This document shows positions 1-8,877 of a DNA stretch of 33,139 nucleotides, piece after piece. The notes beneath the pieces are model-generated. The model was given only the letters and a program-made list of their open reading frames with translations, was not told the DNA's origin and searched no databases. The position numbers were made by a program, and so were the translations under genes. How positions within the stretch are numbered: the stretch's first letter is position 1; each line of letters begins with the position of its first letter. Location: positions 1-33,139 of the forward strand of contig JAQXHO010000132.1 of the NCBI GenBank assembly GCA_029007315.1. The letters run 5' to 3'. Source of the stretch: Oscillospiraceae bacterium. GTDB lineage: Bacteria > Bacillota > Clostridia > Oscillospirales > Ruminococcaceae.

Positions 1-131
1 GTCAGATGAAACAAAAAACGCAGCTGCTACTTTGTGTATCAGCGAGGCTTTTTGTGAAATATGACGGAAAATATGCAAGCAGATTACGTGCAGAGTCTTA
101 AGACGTGCTTTGTGCGGTATTGCCTTTATTC
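1..131 (+). repeat. Dispersed structured repeat, copy A (starts at or before the window edge)
   Basis: This 131-bp segment aligns without gaps to the reverse complement of 32971-33101. Its right part (about 57-125) also aligns to the reverse complement of 2671-2746. It holds a hairpin at 23-43 (8-bp stem with one mismatch, loop TTTGT) with a T run on each side: TTTTT at 49-53 on the plus strand, and the complement of the A run at 13-18 on the minus strand. It can therefore act as a bidirectional intrinsic terminator, including for luxS, whose stop codon lies at 126-128. A conserved core TGCAAGCAGATTACGTGCAG (74-93) is followed by a small hairpin GTC-TTAA-GAC at 95-104. No ORF is present. The left boundary is not defined because the window begins here. 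Confidence 0.85.
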
Positions 132-587
132 TGAATACATCATACTGTCAGGAGTAACATTTTTCAGCACTTCGCAGTAATCTTTTGCGTCAGCCTTGGC
201 GGCTTCAAGGTCATGCTCAAGGTAATTTCCGCATTCAATGCGGCTGCTGCCGGGAATTTCTCCGCTGAAATCCGCAATAAATCCGAATGCAGCTCTGAGA
301 AGTTCCAGAAGACTTTCCCTTGAAACGCTGTCCCTCATAATAAGGTAAAAGCCGGTTCTGCAGCCCATAGGACCTGCGTAGATAACCTGGTCTGAATACT
401 CCGAGTTTCTCACAAAGGTTGCCAGCAAATGCTCTATGGTGTGCAGTGATTTGGGACTGATATAATCTCCTGCATTGGGAGTTTTCATTCTCAGGTCGTA
501 GGTAACAGCGTCGCCGTCTGTCCGTGATACGTACACGCCTTTTTTCAATGTGTCGTGGTTTACAGTAAAGCTTGCAATTTTTCGCAT
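126..587 (-). CDS. luxS: S-ribosylhomocysteine lyase LuxS
   Basis: LuxS cleaves S-ribosylhomocysteine to homocysteine and 4,5-dihydroxypentane-2,3-dione, the precursor of autoinducer-2, as part of the activated methyl cycle in the cytosol. The 153-aa length is normal. The zinc-binding HTIEH motif is at residues 49-53, the catalytic Cys is in MGCRTGFY (Cys76), and the third zinc ligand is Cys119 in ECGNYLEHD. The gene is last in a run htrA - lipoprotein - luxS, with only 17 bp to the lipoprotein gene and no terminator between them, so co-transcription is likely. No pfs or other methyl-cycle gene is adjacent. The stop codon abuts repeat copy A, which supplies the only terminator-like hairpin downstream. 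Identification is secure. Confidence 0.96.
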   Translation of the reverse strand: MRKIASFTVNHDTLKKGVYVSRTDGDAVTYDLRMKTPNAGDYISPKSLHTIEHLLATFVRNSEYSDQVIYAGPMGCRTGFYLIMRDSVSRESLLELLRAAFGFIADFSGEIPGSSRIECGNYLEHDLEAAKADAKDYCEVLKNVTPDSMMYSE

Positions 588-604
588 AATATCAGTATCT
601 CCTT

Positions 605-997
605 CTATTCAATCCAGTCCATTTCTCTGAGAGAGGACAGAGTTTCCTCGTCAATATCCGACAAATTTCCCTCCTCTACAAGCTCAGCGCCGTATATTGC
701 AGTTATCTGTCCGGGATAGGTTTCCAGTATTTCGCCGTCAAACTCTATTTTCACAAGATCTCCCTCTGTGAAATCCTCTAAAAATTCTGTGCCTTCCGAA
801 ATGGTGCAGGGTCCTGTTCCCTCAATTATTATCATAACGCTGCCGTTTTTGCACCGCAGAAATCTGCCCTCTGCCGAAGCGTATTCGCTTTCAGTCACAG
901 CGGCTGTGTCTGTTGTGCTTTCTTCTGCCGGAACGTCATTTTTCGAACAGCCACAGAGAAACAGCATAAAGCATAAAGGAAGCAGTATTTTTTTCAT
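605..997 (-). CDS. Small secreted lipoprotein, DUF3221/YobA-like
   Basis: A 130-aa lipoprotein. The N-terminus is MKKILLPLCFMLFLCGC, a signal peptide ending in a lipobox with the lipidated Cys at residue 17. An acidic Ser/Thr-rich linker follows, then a compact domain of about 80 residues (from GRFLRCKN to about YGAELVEEG). Its pattern resembles the OB-like DUF3221/YobA proteins, but this is a resemblance only. The ATG at 997 is chosen because AAGGAG lies 8 nt upstream; a GTG at 1006 would overlap that ribosome binding site. The gene starts 17 bp after the htrA stop and precedes luxS. The function is unknown; anchoring on the outer face of the membrane next to HtrA suggests an envelope role. 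Confidence 0.75.
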   Translation of the reverse strand: MKKILLPLCFMLFLCGCSKNDVPAEESTTDTAAVTESEYASAEGRFLRCKNGSVMIIIEGTGPCTISEGTEFLEDFTEGDLVKIEFDGEILETYPGQITAIYGAELVEEGNLSDIDEETLSSLREMDWIE

Positions 998-1014
998 AAA
1001 GCTCACTCCTTATA

Positions 1015-2598
1015 TCAATAATCTCCGGATCTGTCCTCCATAAGCTTGAATTTAATAGTGAAATCCCTGTGTTTAAGCTCGTTTTTGTTTTCGCCGAAGG
1101 TATATCTTCTGCACTTGGCAGTCAGTTCATCTCCTGCCTTGCAGGTTTCAATGATTGCCCACAGGTCTGAGTAGTTGTTCACCTTTTTGCCGTTTACAGA
1201 TAAAATAATGTCATTTGCGCTCAGCTCTGTATTTGCAATGTCGCAGTCCGGACTTACTTCTGTTATCCACAGACCTTCCTTGCAGGGAGATTCAGTAAGA
1301 TTGAAGTTTGCCGCAAAATCCTCCTGTACAGCGGCATCTTCAAGGGCGGAAAATGTTATGCCGATACGCACTCTTCCGCTGATATAGCCATTTGTCATAA
1401 GCTCCTCTGCAATGGGCATAGCCTGGTTTATTGATATGGCAAAACCCAGACCCTCATATACGCCGCCGTAGTAAGCGCTTGCGTATTTTGATGATGTAAC
1501 GCCCACTACCTGCCCGTACATATTTACAAGAGCGCCGCCGGAATTTCCCGGACTTATAGCGGCGTCGGTCTGGATACATTCCATGTAGAAGCCAGTGGTG
1601 CCGGTGCGTATCTGTCTGTCAAGGGCAGACACAATTCCCTTTGTCACCGAACCGGAAAGGCCAGCCGGATTTCCTATAGCCACAACATCTTCGCCCACAT
1701 TCAGCTCATCTGAATCGCCGAAAATCGCAGGCACAAGCTCATCAGCCTCTATGCGGATAACCGCCAGATCCGACTTGCTGTCATATCCCACAAGCTCCGC
1801 TTCATAAGGCTCTTCTTCATTATAAAGCGTCACTTCAAAGCTGTCATACTGGCTTACAACATGGGCATTTGTAAGAATGTAGCCTTCTTCGTTGAGAATT
1901 ATTCCCGAACCGGAACTGCCCATCTGACTGCCTGTAAATGCGTCTATCTGCACAATGGAAGGACTTACATACAATGCGATTTCCTCGGCGGTGTATTTCA
2001 GATTTTCATAATACGTACCCTCATCGGAATCATTCAGCTCCGGCTTTGATTCACGATACACCGGCGGAATTTCAGCGGCATCTTCTGCGTCATCATATGT
2101 TTCTGAACTTTCAGTATATGCAGGTGCGCCGTGGGTTATATACGCCGCCACGTCCATTGCAATGCAGTATACAAAAACCAGTGCGATCAGCAGTATTCCT
2201 GCCCTCAGAAGCCATACAAGCTTCTTCTGTCCTGCATTTAGCGGAACAGCCGGCTTCTTTTTCTTTTTAACAGGAACAGCCGGCTGCTGATACTGAAACA
2301 GAGGCTGTTCGTACTGTCTGCCGTAGGGCGGCTGAGGATAGGGCTGATTCTGTCCCGGATACATCTGCTGATTCCGGTAATTGTTATAATATCCTCCTTC
2401 CGGCATGGAAGGACTGCCTGCAAATGAATTCGTCTGCTGACTGATAACAGGCTCTTCCGGCTGAACATTTTCCTTTTCTGTTTCATTAGCCGGCTGATTT
2501 TCGGGAACCTCCGGAACATCAGTTTCAGCACTGACCGGCGCCGGCTCCTCCGGAATTATATTTTCATTATCAGGATTCAGATTTAAATTTTCGTCCAT
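1015..2598 (-). CDS. htrA: HtrA/DegP-type membrane-anchored serine protease with PDZ domain
   Basis: A quality-control protease acting outside the membrane on misfolded secreted proteins. The 527 residues are arranged as an unusually long cytosolic tail (1-125) rich in Pro, Glu, Gln and Tyr that ends in a Lys cluster, one membrane helix (about 127-154), an acidic linker, and a trypsin-like domain. The triad is His246 (ILTNAHVV), Asp277 (SDLAVIRI) and Ser353 (GNSGGALVN). A C-terminal PDZ domain (about 410-500) includes ANDIILSVNGKKV. The ATG is preceded by AAAGGAG at 9 nt. The gene lies downstream of a histidine kinase but is separated from it by repeat copy B and a terminator-like hairpin, and I see no clear sigma-A promoter in that 150-bp gap. 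It heads a run with a lipoprotein gene and luxS. Confidence 0.93.
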   Translation of the reverse strand: MDENLNLNPDNENIIPEEPAPVSAETDVPEVPENQPANETEKENVQPEEPVISQQTNSFAGSPSMPEGGYYNNYRNQQMYPGQNQPYPQPPYGRQYEQPLFQYQQPAVPVKKKKKPAVPLNAGQKKLVWLLRAGILLIALVFVYCIAMDVAAYITHGAPAYTESSETYDDAEDAAEIPPVYRESKPELNDSDEGTYYENLKYTAEEIALYVSPSIVQIDAFTGSQMGSSGSGIILNEEGYILTNAHVVSQYDSFEVTLYNEEEPYEAELVGYDSKSDLAVIRIEADELVPAIFGDSDELNVGEDVVAIGNPAGLSGSVTKGIVSALDRQIRTGTTGFYMECIQTDAAISPGNSGGALVNMYGQVVGVTSSKYASAYYGGVYEGLGFAISINQAMPIAEELMTNGYISGRVRIGITFSALEDAAVQEDFAANFNLTESPCKEGLWITEVSPDCDIANTELSANDIILSVNGKKVNNYSDLWAIIETCKAGDELTAKCRRYTFGENKNELKHRDFTIKFKLMEDRSGDY

Positions 2599-2610
2599 AA
2601 TGCAAATCTC

Positions 2611-2666
2611 CTTTTTCGCTTAAAAAGGCGAAACACCGCATATTCTGCACACTGTGTTTCGCCTTT
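2611..2666 (-). terminator. Strong hairpin with T run just before htrA: terminator or attenuator
   Basis: A perfect 13-bp inverted repeat: 2624-2636 (AAAGGCGAAACAC) pairs with 2654-2666. On the minus strand the stem ends in CCTTTTT, so it can terminate transcription from the kinase operon. The htrA ribosome binding site starts only a few bases after the T run, so the hairpin would also lie in any htrA read-through transcript. The 17-nt loop contains GTGCAGA and ATGCGG, words also found in the nearby repeat family. Confidence 0.75.
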
Positions 2667-2670
2667 CAGT

Positions 2671-2746
2671 TAAGACAATACCGCACAAAGCACATCTTAG
2701 GATTCTGCACGTAATCTGCTTGCAGTCTTTGCGGGATATTGCCTTA
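2671..2746 (-). repeat. Dispersed structured repeat, copy B (76-bp palindromic form)
   Basis: Read on the minus strand, the element starts TAAGGCAATATCCCGCAAAG and ends CTTTGTGCGGTATTGTCTTA. These are 20-bp imperfect terminal inverted repeats that match at 16 of 20 positions. The centre keeps the same TGCAAGCAGATTACGTGCAG core as copies A and C, followed by a hairpin ATC-CTAA-GAT at 694-703 of the 2000s (2694-2703). It lacks the flanking TTTGT-loop hairpin seen in A and C. It lies 2 bases after the kinase stop codon. The size and inverted ends resemble a MITE or REP-like element, but no transposase is present. Confidence 0.8.
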
Positions 2747-2748
2747 TT

Positions 2749-4260
2749 TTAATCCTGAGCGTCGGATTTTTTCGGGAAAGAAACCGAGAACTCTGTGAAA
2801 ACATTCTCCTCACTGCTTACGCTTATCTGAGCGTCGTGAAGGCGAAGAATTTTCCTTATAATGTCAAGTCCAAGACCAAGACCGGTTTTATCATGGCTTC
2901 TTGAGAAGTCGGATTTATAGAACCGACCGAATATCTTAGGCAGTTCGTCCTTTGGAATGCCGGGGCCTGTGTTTCGTATGCTGAACAGTGAAGCGTCCTT
3001 TGTTTCCTCAAGAGTAATGGTAATAGTACCGCCTGTGTCAACAAATTTAACGGCATTTTCCGCAAGATTATATATCACCTGACCGATAAGATCCCTGTCG
3101 CCGTAGACATAAAGGGTATCGCAGTCAAGACCCTCCACCGTAATGTTCCGCTTTTCAAGGCGGTTTTCGAACATGAGAAATGTGCGGAAGATCAGATCGT
3201 TTATGGGGAATACCTCACGCTTAATCTGAATAGTGCCGTTGTCGTACTTTGTAAGGTTCAGCATTGAGGAAACCAGAATTTTAAGCCTCTGCATTTCCTG
3301 GGAAATAATATAGAGATATTCAGTGCGTTTTTCCTTGGGAACAGTGCCGTCAAGGATACCGTTGATATAACCGCTTATGATTGTCATAGGCGTTCTCAGC
3401 TCATGGGAAACATTGGAAACAAACTGTGACTGCTGTTCGCCCGTTGATTTGAGGTTATTGATTATCTGGTTCAGTGAATTGACGTTTTCCTGGTAATAGG
3501 GAGTGCTGAAATCCTCCGGATTCAGAGTTTCCGAGAAATCACCCTTTGCACAATTGCGGATAACCCGTGTAATTGATTCCTCCGGACCTACAAAATACTT
3601 CAGAGTGAAGTTTCTGATGAATATGGCATAGAGAATCAGCACAGGAATAACAGAAGCGCAGCCTGCAATCAGTATCATGCGGGTAAAATGCTCCACATCA
3701 TCAGTAAATGTATTTGTAAAGAGGTAATAATCAGTGGAATCGCCATTCTTTTCTGTTACGGAAATTGAAATTCCCTTGCTGACAGCCGGCATTGTATTCT
3801 TTGTGTTGAATATTCCCTTTTCGTCGGAAACTATCTCACCCTTATTTTTCATTTCTGAAACAAGTGAAGCAGGCATGACAGTTTTATCAGGCTCTGCACC
3901 GGAATTTTCCGAGCATACAATGCACTCGCCATTCTGATCAAAAAGGAATATGGACATTCCTGTTTCCGCACCTGCCTGGTCAAGAATAAAGCTGATATGC
4001 TCATCTTTCATTATATCTTCAGAACTTCGTGAAGTCTTGCTGACAGAGCTTTCGCAGTAATTCTTAATGGAACTGCATATAACAGAACTGCTTTTTGAAA
4101 CGTTTCCGTAAACAGAATCACGGAAAAGATAGATACCTGTAATTCCTATAACCACCGCAATAATGCTGAGTGCAACGATCTGCAGGGAAATCATACGGGA
4201 AATAAGGAACTTGCGGTGCTGTTTTAAGGCAGGTTGATTTTGGTCTTCCTTTTTATTCAT
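2749..4260 (-). CDS. Sensor histidine kinase (two-component system 1)
   Basis: A membrane sensor kinase of about 503 aa. Order: membrane helix (about 25-47), extracytoplasmic sensor region (about 48-190), second helix (about 193-216), HAMP-like linker, and HisKA with the phospho-acceptor His in SNVSHELRTP (about residue 286). The HATPase domain follows with an N-box (NLAENAVKF), G1 box (NTGPGIPKDELPKIFGRFY) and G2 box (TGLGLGLDI). The ATG at 4260 overlaps the end of the regulator gene as ATGAATAA (8 nt), typical of translational coupling; a TTG at 4275 in the same frame is an alternative. The next gene downstream is htrA, so the CssS secretion-stress kinase is a plausible comparison, but the sensor domain gives no specific proof. 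Confidence 0.92.
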   Translation of the reverse strand: MNKKEDQNQPALKQHRKFLISRMISLQIVALSIIAVVIGITGIYLFRDSVYGNVSKSSSVICSSIKNYCESSVSKTSRSSEDIMKDEHISFILDQAGAETGMSIFLFDQNGECIVCSENSGAEPDKTVMPASLVSEMKNKGEIVSDEKGIFNTKNTMPAVSKGISISVTEKNGDSTDYYLFTNTFTDDVEHFTRMILIAGCASVIPVLILYAIFIRNFTLKYFVGPEESITRVIRNCAKGDFSETLNPEDFSTPYYQENVNSLNQIINNLKSTGEQQSQFVSNVSHELRTPMTIISGYINGILDGTVPKEKRTEYLYIISQEMQRLKILVSSMLNLTKYDNGTIQIKREVFPINDLIFRTFLMFENRLEKRNITVEGLDCDTLYVYGDRDLIGQVIYNLAENAVKFVDTGGTITITLEETKDASLFSIRNTGPGIPKDELPKIFGRFYKSDFSRSHDKTGLGLGLDIIRKILRLHDAQISVSSEENVFTEFSVSFPKKSDAQD

Positions 4261-4951
4261 CGTCCATTGATTCAAACTTATAGCCTACGCCCCATACAGT
4301 TTTCAGTGACCAGCGGTCTGAAACACCCTCAAGCTTTTCACGCAGACGCTTGATGTGAACGTCGATGGTACGGGAATCGCCGTAATACTCAAAGCCCCAT
4401 ACCTCGTCAAGGAGCTGATCACGGGTATAAACACGATTGGGATTTGATGCAAGGTAGAAGAGAAGCTCCAGTTCCTTGGGCGGAGTATCGATAACCTTTC
4501 CGTCAACACGCAGCTCATAGCGGGTCATGTTTACAGACAGCTTGTCATACCGGACTTCCTTTACCTCAGTGTCAGCAGGAGCTGTGGTAATTCTTCTGGA
4601 AATAGCCTTAATACGGGCAACGACTTCCTTGGTGTCAAAAGGCTTTACAATATAATCGTCAGCTCCCAGTTCCAGACCAAGAACCTTGTCAAAAGTATCA
4701 CCCTTGGCTGTGATCATAATGATCGGAACAGAGGACTTCTTTCTGATCTCACGGCATACCTGCCAGCCGTCCATGCTGGGCAGCATAACATCAAGAAGAA
4801 TAATATCCGGCTTGAGTGCATTGAACTTTACAAGTGCTTCCTCTCCGTCATAAGATAAAATAACGCTGTAACCGTCATTTTCAAGATACATTCTCAGGAC
4901 GTCGCAAATGCTGGGATCGTCATCAACTACTAAAACCTTTTCCAGTGCCAT
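4253..4951 (-). CDS. OmpR/PhoP-family response regulator (two-component system 1)
   Basis: A 232-aa response regulator. The receiver domain has the acidic pocket VVDDDP (residues 8-13), phospho-acceptor Asp54 in IILLDVMLP, Thr81 in MITAKG and Lys103 in IVKPF. The C-terminal half is a winged-helix DNA-binding domain (about 132-228, with RTIDVHIKRLREKL as recognition helix region). AGGAGG precedes the ATG. It is the first gene of the regulator-kinase pair, overlapping the kinase by 8 nt. The upstream region is very AT-rich and I cannot place its promoter with confidence. By family it should bind direct repeats upstream of its targets; htrA is a reasonable candidate by position. Confidence 0.94.
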   Translation of the reverse strand: MALEKVLVVDDDPSICDVLRMYLENDGYSVILSYDGEEALVKFNALKPDIILLDVMLPSMDGWQVCREIRKKSSVPIIMITAKGDTFDKVLGLELGADDYIVKPFDTKEVVARIKAISRRITTAPADTEVKEVRYDKLSVNMTRYELRVDGKVIDTPPKELELLFYLASNPNRVYTRDQLLDEVWGFEYYGDSRTIDVHIKRLREKLEGVSDRWSLKTVWGVGYKFESMDDE

Positions 4952-5246
4952 AGTAATCCTCCTCGTAATTAAAAAATTAAAATAAAGTTATTAAATTGTG
5001 ATAATATAACATATTTTTATTGTACCATGAATGTTTATATCATTTGTAAATATTTGTCCTATATTCTATGACTTATCTGTAAATTATGAATTTGTATAGA
5101 AAATAATATGTATTGATTAAAAATATTAATTAATACGTTTTTGAACTGATTACAGGGAGAACGTTGCGTGAAATGCAGCATAGGCAACAAGGAAAAAAGT
5201 GGAAAAACAATTTTGTTGTACAAAACGCCGAAAATTGAAAAACCAC
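4952..5246. other. AT-rich divergent intergenic region
   Basis: About 300 bp between the divergent regulator and groES genes. I see no ORF of note and no RNA gene. It contains a weak hairpin GTTGC...GCAAC around 5162-5188 and TTTTGT-TGT-ACAAAA around 5212-5226. The groESL promoter begins at its right edge. Confidence 0.5.
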
Positions 5247-5274
5247 TTGATTTTTTCTGAAAAGGTGGTAAAAT
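5247..5274 (+). promoter_or_regulatory. groESL sigma-A promoter
   Basis: A -35 box TTGATT (5247-5252), 16-bp spacer and -10 box TAAAAT (5269-5274). The CIRCE operator starts 5 bp downstream, so it covers the expected transcription start. Confidence 0.65.
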
Positions 5275-5278
5275 AGAA

Positions 5279-5305
5279 TTAGCACTCAGAAAGCAAGAGT
5301 GCTAA
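5279..5305 (+). promoter_or_regulatory. CIRCE operator (HrcA binding site)
   Basis: TTAGCACTC, 9-bp spacer, GAGTGCTAA: an exact match to the CIRCE consensus recognised by the heat-shock repressor HrcA. It overlaps the predicted start of the groES-groEL transcript. hrcA itself is not in the window. Confidence 0.97.
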
Positions 5306-5345
5306 CAGATTAAAACATAAAGTGATAACACAAGGAGGAGTTCAT

Positions 5346-5639
5346 ATGAATATCAAACCACTTTCAGACAGAGTACTGATAAAGATTGCAGAGGCAAAGG
5401 AAGAGAAGACAGCAGGAGGACTTCTGCTTTCACCGAAGGCTGTAACAGGCGAACCTGTAATTGGCGAGGTAGTAGCCTGCGGCAATGGCAAATATGCTTC
5501 AAACGGCGAACTCATTCCAATGAGCGTAAAGGTTGGCGACAAGGTTCTGATGAGCAAAAATGCAGGGCAGACAATCAAGCTTGAGGGCGAGGAATACACA
5601 CTGGCTTACGAGAGCGAAATCATGGCAGTAGCTGAATAA
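5346..5639 (+). CDS. groES: Co-chaperonin GroES
   Basis: The 97-aa heptameric lid of the GroEL folding chamber in the cytosol. The N-terminus MNIKPLSDRVLIK is characteristic, the mobile-loop region is TAGGLLLSPKA (about 24-34), and KVGDKVLMSKNAG follows. The ATG at 5346 is chosen because AAGGAGGAG lies just upstream; an in-frame upstream ATG at 5322 precedes that site. It is the first gene of the CIRCE-controlled operon, 41 bp before groEL. Confidence 0.97.
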   Translation: MNIKPLSDRVLIKIAEAKEEKTAGGLLLSPKAVTGEPVIGEVVACGNGKYASNGELIPMSVKVGDKVLMSKNAGQTIKLEGEEYTLAYESEIMAVAE

Positions 5640-5662
5640 GCGTAAGCTTACTATTATAATAG

Positions 5663-7309
<1,647 letters not shown>

Positions 7310-7345
7310 TTCCGGAAATAAAGGATATAAACGGGGAGAGGACGA

Positions 7346-8524
7346 ATGAAAAAAAGTTCCTTAAACCACCGCATAGCCGCTGTACTTATATGTGCAGCGG
7401 CTATAGCCGGTATAATGACAGGCTGCGGAAACAAGATCGAGCATACGGTGAATGCAAATGCAGATCAGGGAAATAATACCGCTGAGGAAGCAAAGGCAGA
7501 GGCACCTTCTGAGGAGCTGATATCTGCTGAGGAATCAACAGAAAATACCGAGCCTGTGGAATTTGACTATACGCTTTGCTTTTCAGGAGATGTATGCGCT
7601 TCAGACAGTGCATATACCACTGCATACTGGAAAAGCAATGGCGAGGATATTACAAAGTGCATAGATGAAACTATGGTGAGTCATATGCAGTCTGCGGACA
7701 TATGCTTTGTAAACAACGAATTTCCCTACTCTTTAAGAGGAAGTGCCATTCCTTACAAGGACTATACATACAGAGGAAATCCGGAAAATGTAAAGATACT
7801 GAAAGATCTTGGGGTTGATATAGTATCTCTTGCAAACAATCATATGTTCGACTACGGCGAAGAGGCGCTTCTTGATACTCTGGAAACCCTGGACAATGCA
7901 GGCATAAAACGTGTAGGCGCCGGAAAGGACCTGGAGGAAGCTTCTTCCATATACTACTATGACCTTGAAGGACTGAAGGTTGCCTTTATTTCCGGCACAA
8001 GAGTTGAGTGGCAGATGCTTACAAGAGAAGCGGCGGAAAACCAGCCGGGTGTATTCAGAACGGTGGATCCCACCCTTCTGTATGAAAGGGTAAAGGAAGC
8101 TAAAGAAAATGCCGACTATGTGGTGGTATATATGCACTGGGGCATAGAAGGCGTTACATATCTGGAGGACTATCAGCTTACAACCGGAAACGGACTGATA
8201 GACGCAGGAGCAGACGCAGTAATCGGCGACCATACCCACTGTCTTCAGGGAATAGATTTTTACAAGGGCAAGCCCATTGTGTATTCCCTGGGAAATTACT
8301 GGTTCAACGGCAAGACAATGGATACCATGCTTGCTGAGCTGCATATTACCGGAACAAAGGACAATATCAGTACAGAGCTGAAAATAGTTCCGGCAGTGCA
8401 GTCAGGCTGTCAGGTGAAATATATAGAAACGCCCTATGAACAGGAGTCTTTTTACAACCGCATGATATCAATGTCATACGGTATATCAATAGATAAAAAC
8501 GGTGTGGTCAGTGACGCTGACTGA
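7346..8524 (+). CDS. CapA-like lipoprotein (PGA_cap metallophosphatase-fold family)
   Basis: A 392-aa lipoprotein. The signal peptide ends in IMTGC (Cys27), followed by an acidic Ala/Glu linker to about residue 70 and a CapA/PgsA-type calcineurin-like domain. Metal-binding blocks are visible: FSGDVC (Asp82), VNNEF (Asn124), SLANNHMFDYG (Asn165/His166), VVVYMHWG (His264) and IGDHTHCLQG (His296, His298). Family members take part in poly-gamma-glutamate or capsule synthesis or export, but no other capsule gene is here and the substrate is unknown. GGGGAGAGG lies before the ATG. The gene is 36 bp from groEL with no terminator between, an unusual partner for a heat-shock operon. A terminator follows. 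Confidence 0.88.
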   Translation: MKKSSLNHRIAAVLICAAAIAGIMTGCGNKIEHTVNANADQGNNTAEEAKAEAPSEELISAEESTENTEPVEFDYTLCFSGDVCASDSAYTTAYWKSNGEDITKCIDETMVSHMQSADICFVNNEFPYSLRGSAIPYKDYTYRGNPENVKILKDLGVDIVSLANNHMFDYGEEALLDTLETLDNAGIKRVGAGKDLEEASSIYYYDLEGLKVAFISGTRVEWQMLTREAAENQPGVFRTVDPTLLYERVKEAKENADYVVVYMHWGIEGVTYLEDYQLTTGNGLIDAGADAVIGDHTHCLQGIDFYKGKPIVYSLGNYWFNGKTMDTMLAELHITGTKDNISTELKIVPAVQSGCQVKYIETPYEQESFYNRMISMSYGISIDKNGVVSDAD

Positions 8525-8548
8525 TAATAGCCGTTATAAATTGAAGGA

Positions 8549-8577
8549 AGCCGTGCAGTAAGTGCATGGCTTTTTTT
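8549..8577 (+). terminator. Intrinsic terminator after the CapA-like gene
   Basis: Stem AGCCGTGCA (8549-8557) pairs with TGCATGGCT (8563-8571) with one G-T pair, loop GTAAG, followed by a T run. Confidence 0.85.
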
Positions 8578-8608
8578 CTGCGTTGTAACCGGAAGGAGCA
8601 TTTTCCGA

Positions 8609-8614
8609 TATAAT
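8609..8614 (+). promoter_or_regulatory. Possible -10 box for the DUF3343 gene
   Basis: TATAAT at 8609-8614, 32 bp before the GTG start. No good -35 box at the usual distance (TTGTAA at 8583 gives a 20-bp spacer), so this is tentative. Confidence 0.35.
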
Positions 8615-8646
8615 GTAGTATCCTGACAAAAAAAGGAGGGATCACA

Positions 8647-8877
8647 GTGTTGGGATGCAAAATAGTACTGGAATCCTATACTCACGCACGTAAAGCACAG
8701 AAAATGCTTGAAGGCTACGGCTATAGATCACAGATAAAACGCACCACCCATACCAGTATGGAAGGCTGCGGGTTTATGCTTATAGTAAATGGGGACTGTA
8801 CCAGTGTGACAGATATACTTGTCAGCGGCGGCATACCCTATAAAAAACCGGAGAATCTGCGGAGGTACGAAGAATGA
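8647..8877 (+). CDS. DUF3343 small protein (putative Se/S carrier-like)
   Basis: A 76-aa cytosolic protein starting with GTG, 8 nt after a GGAGG. The pattern (KIVLESYTHARKAQKMLEGYG, then a Cys-Gly step MEGCGFML around residue 41 and a C-terminal GGIPYKKPENLRRYEE) matches the DUF3343 family, described as putative Se/S carrier-like. It overlaps the following cysteine desulfurase gene by ATGA, so the two are translationally coupled. A role in receiving persulfide sulfur from the desulfurase, perhaps through Cys41, is an inference from the pairing and has not been shown here. Confidence 0.8.
   Translation: MLGCKIVLESYTHARKAQKMLEGYGYRSQIKRTTHTSMEGCGFMLIVNGDCTSVTDILVSGGIPYKKPENLRRYEE

Noticed and set aside
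7733-8344. A 203-codon frame antisense to the CapA-like gene
   Set aside because: Composition is that of a shadow frame (Cys, Tyr and Val rich) and there is no signal for translation.
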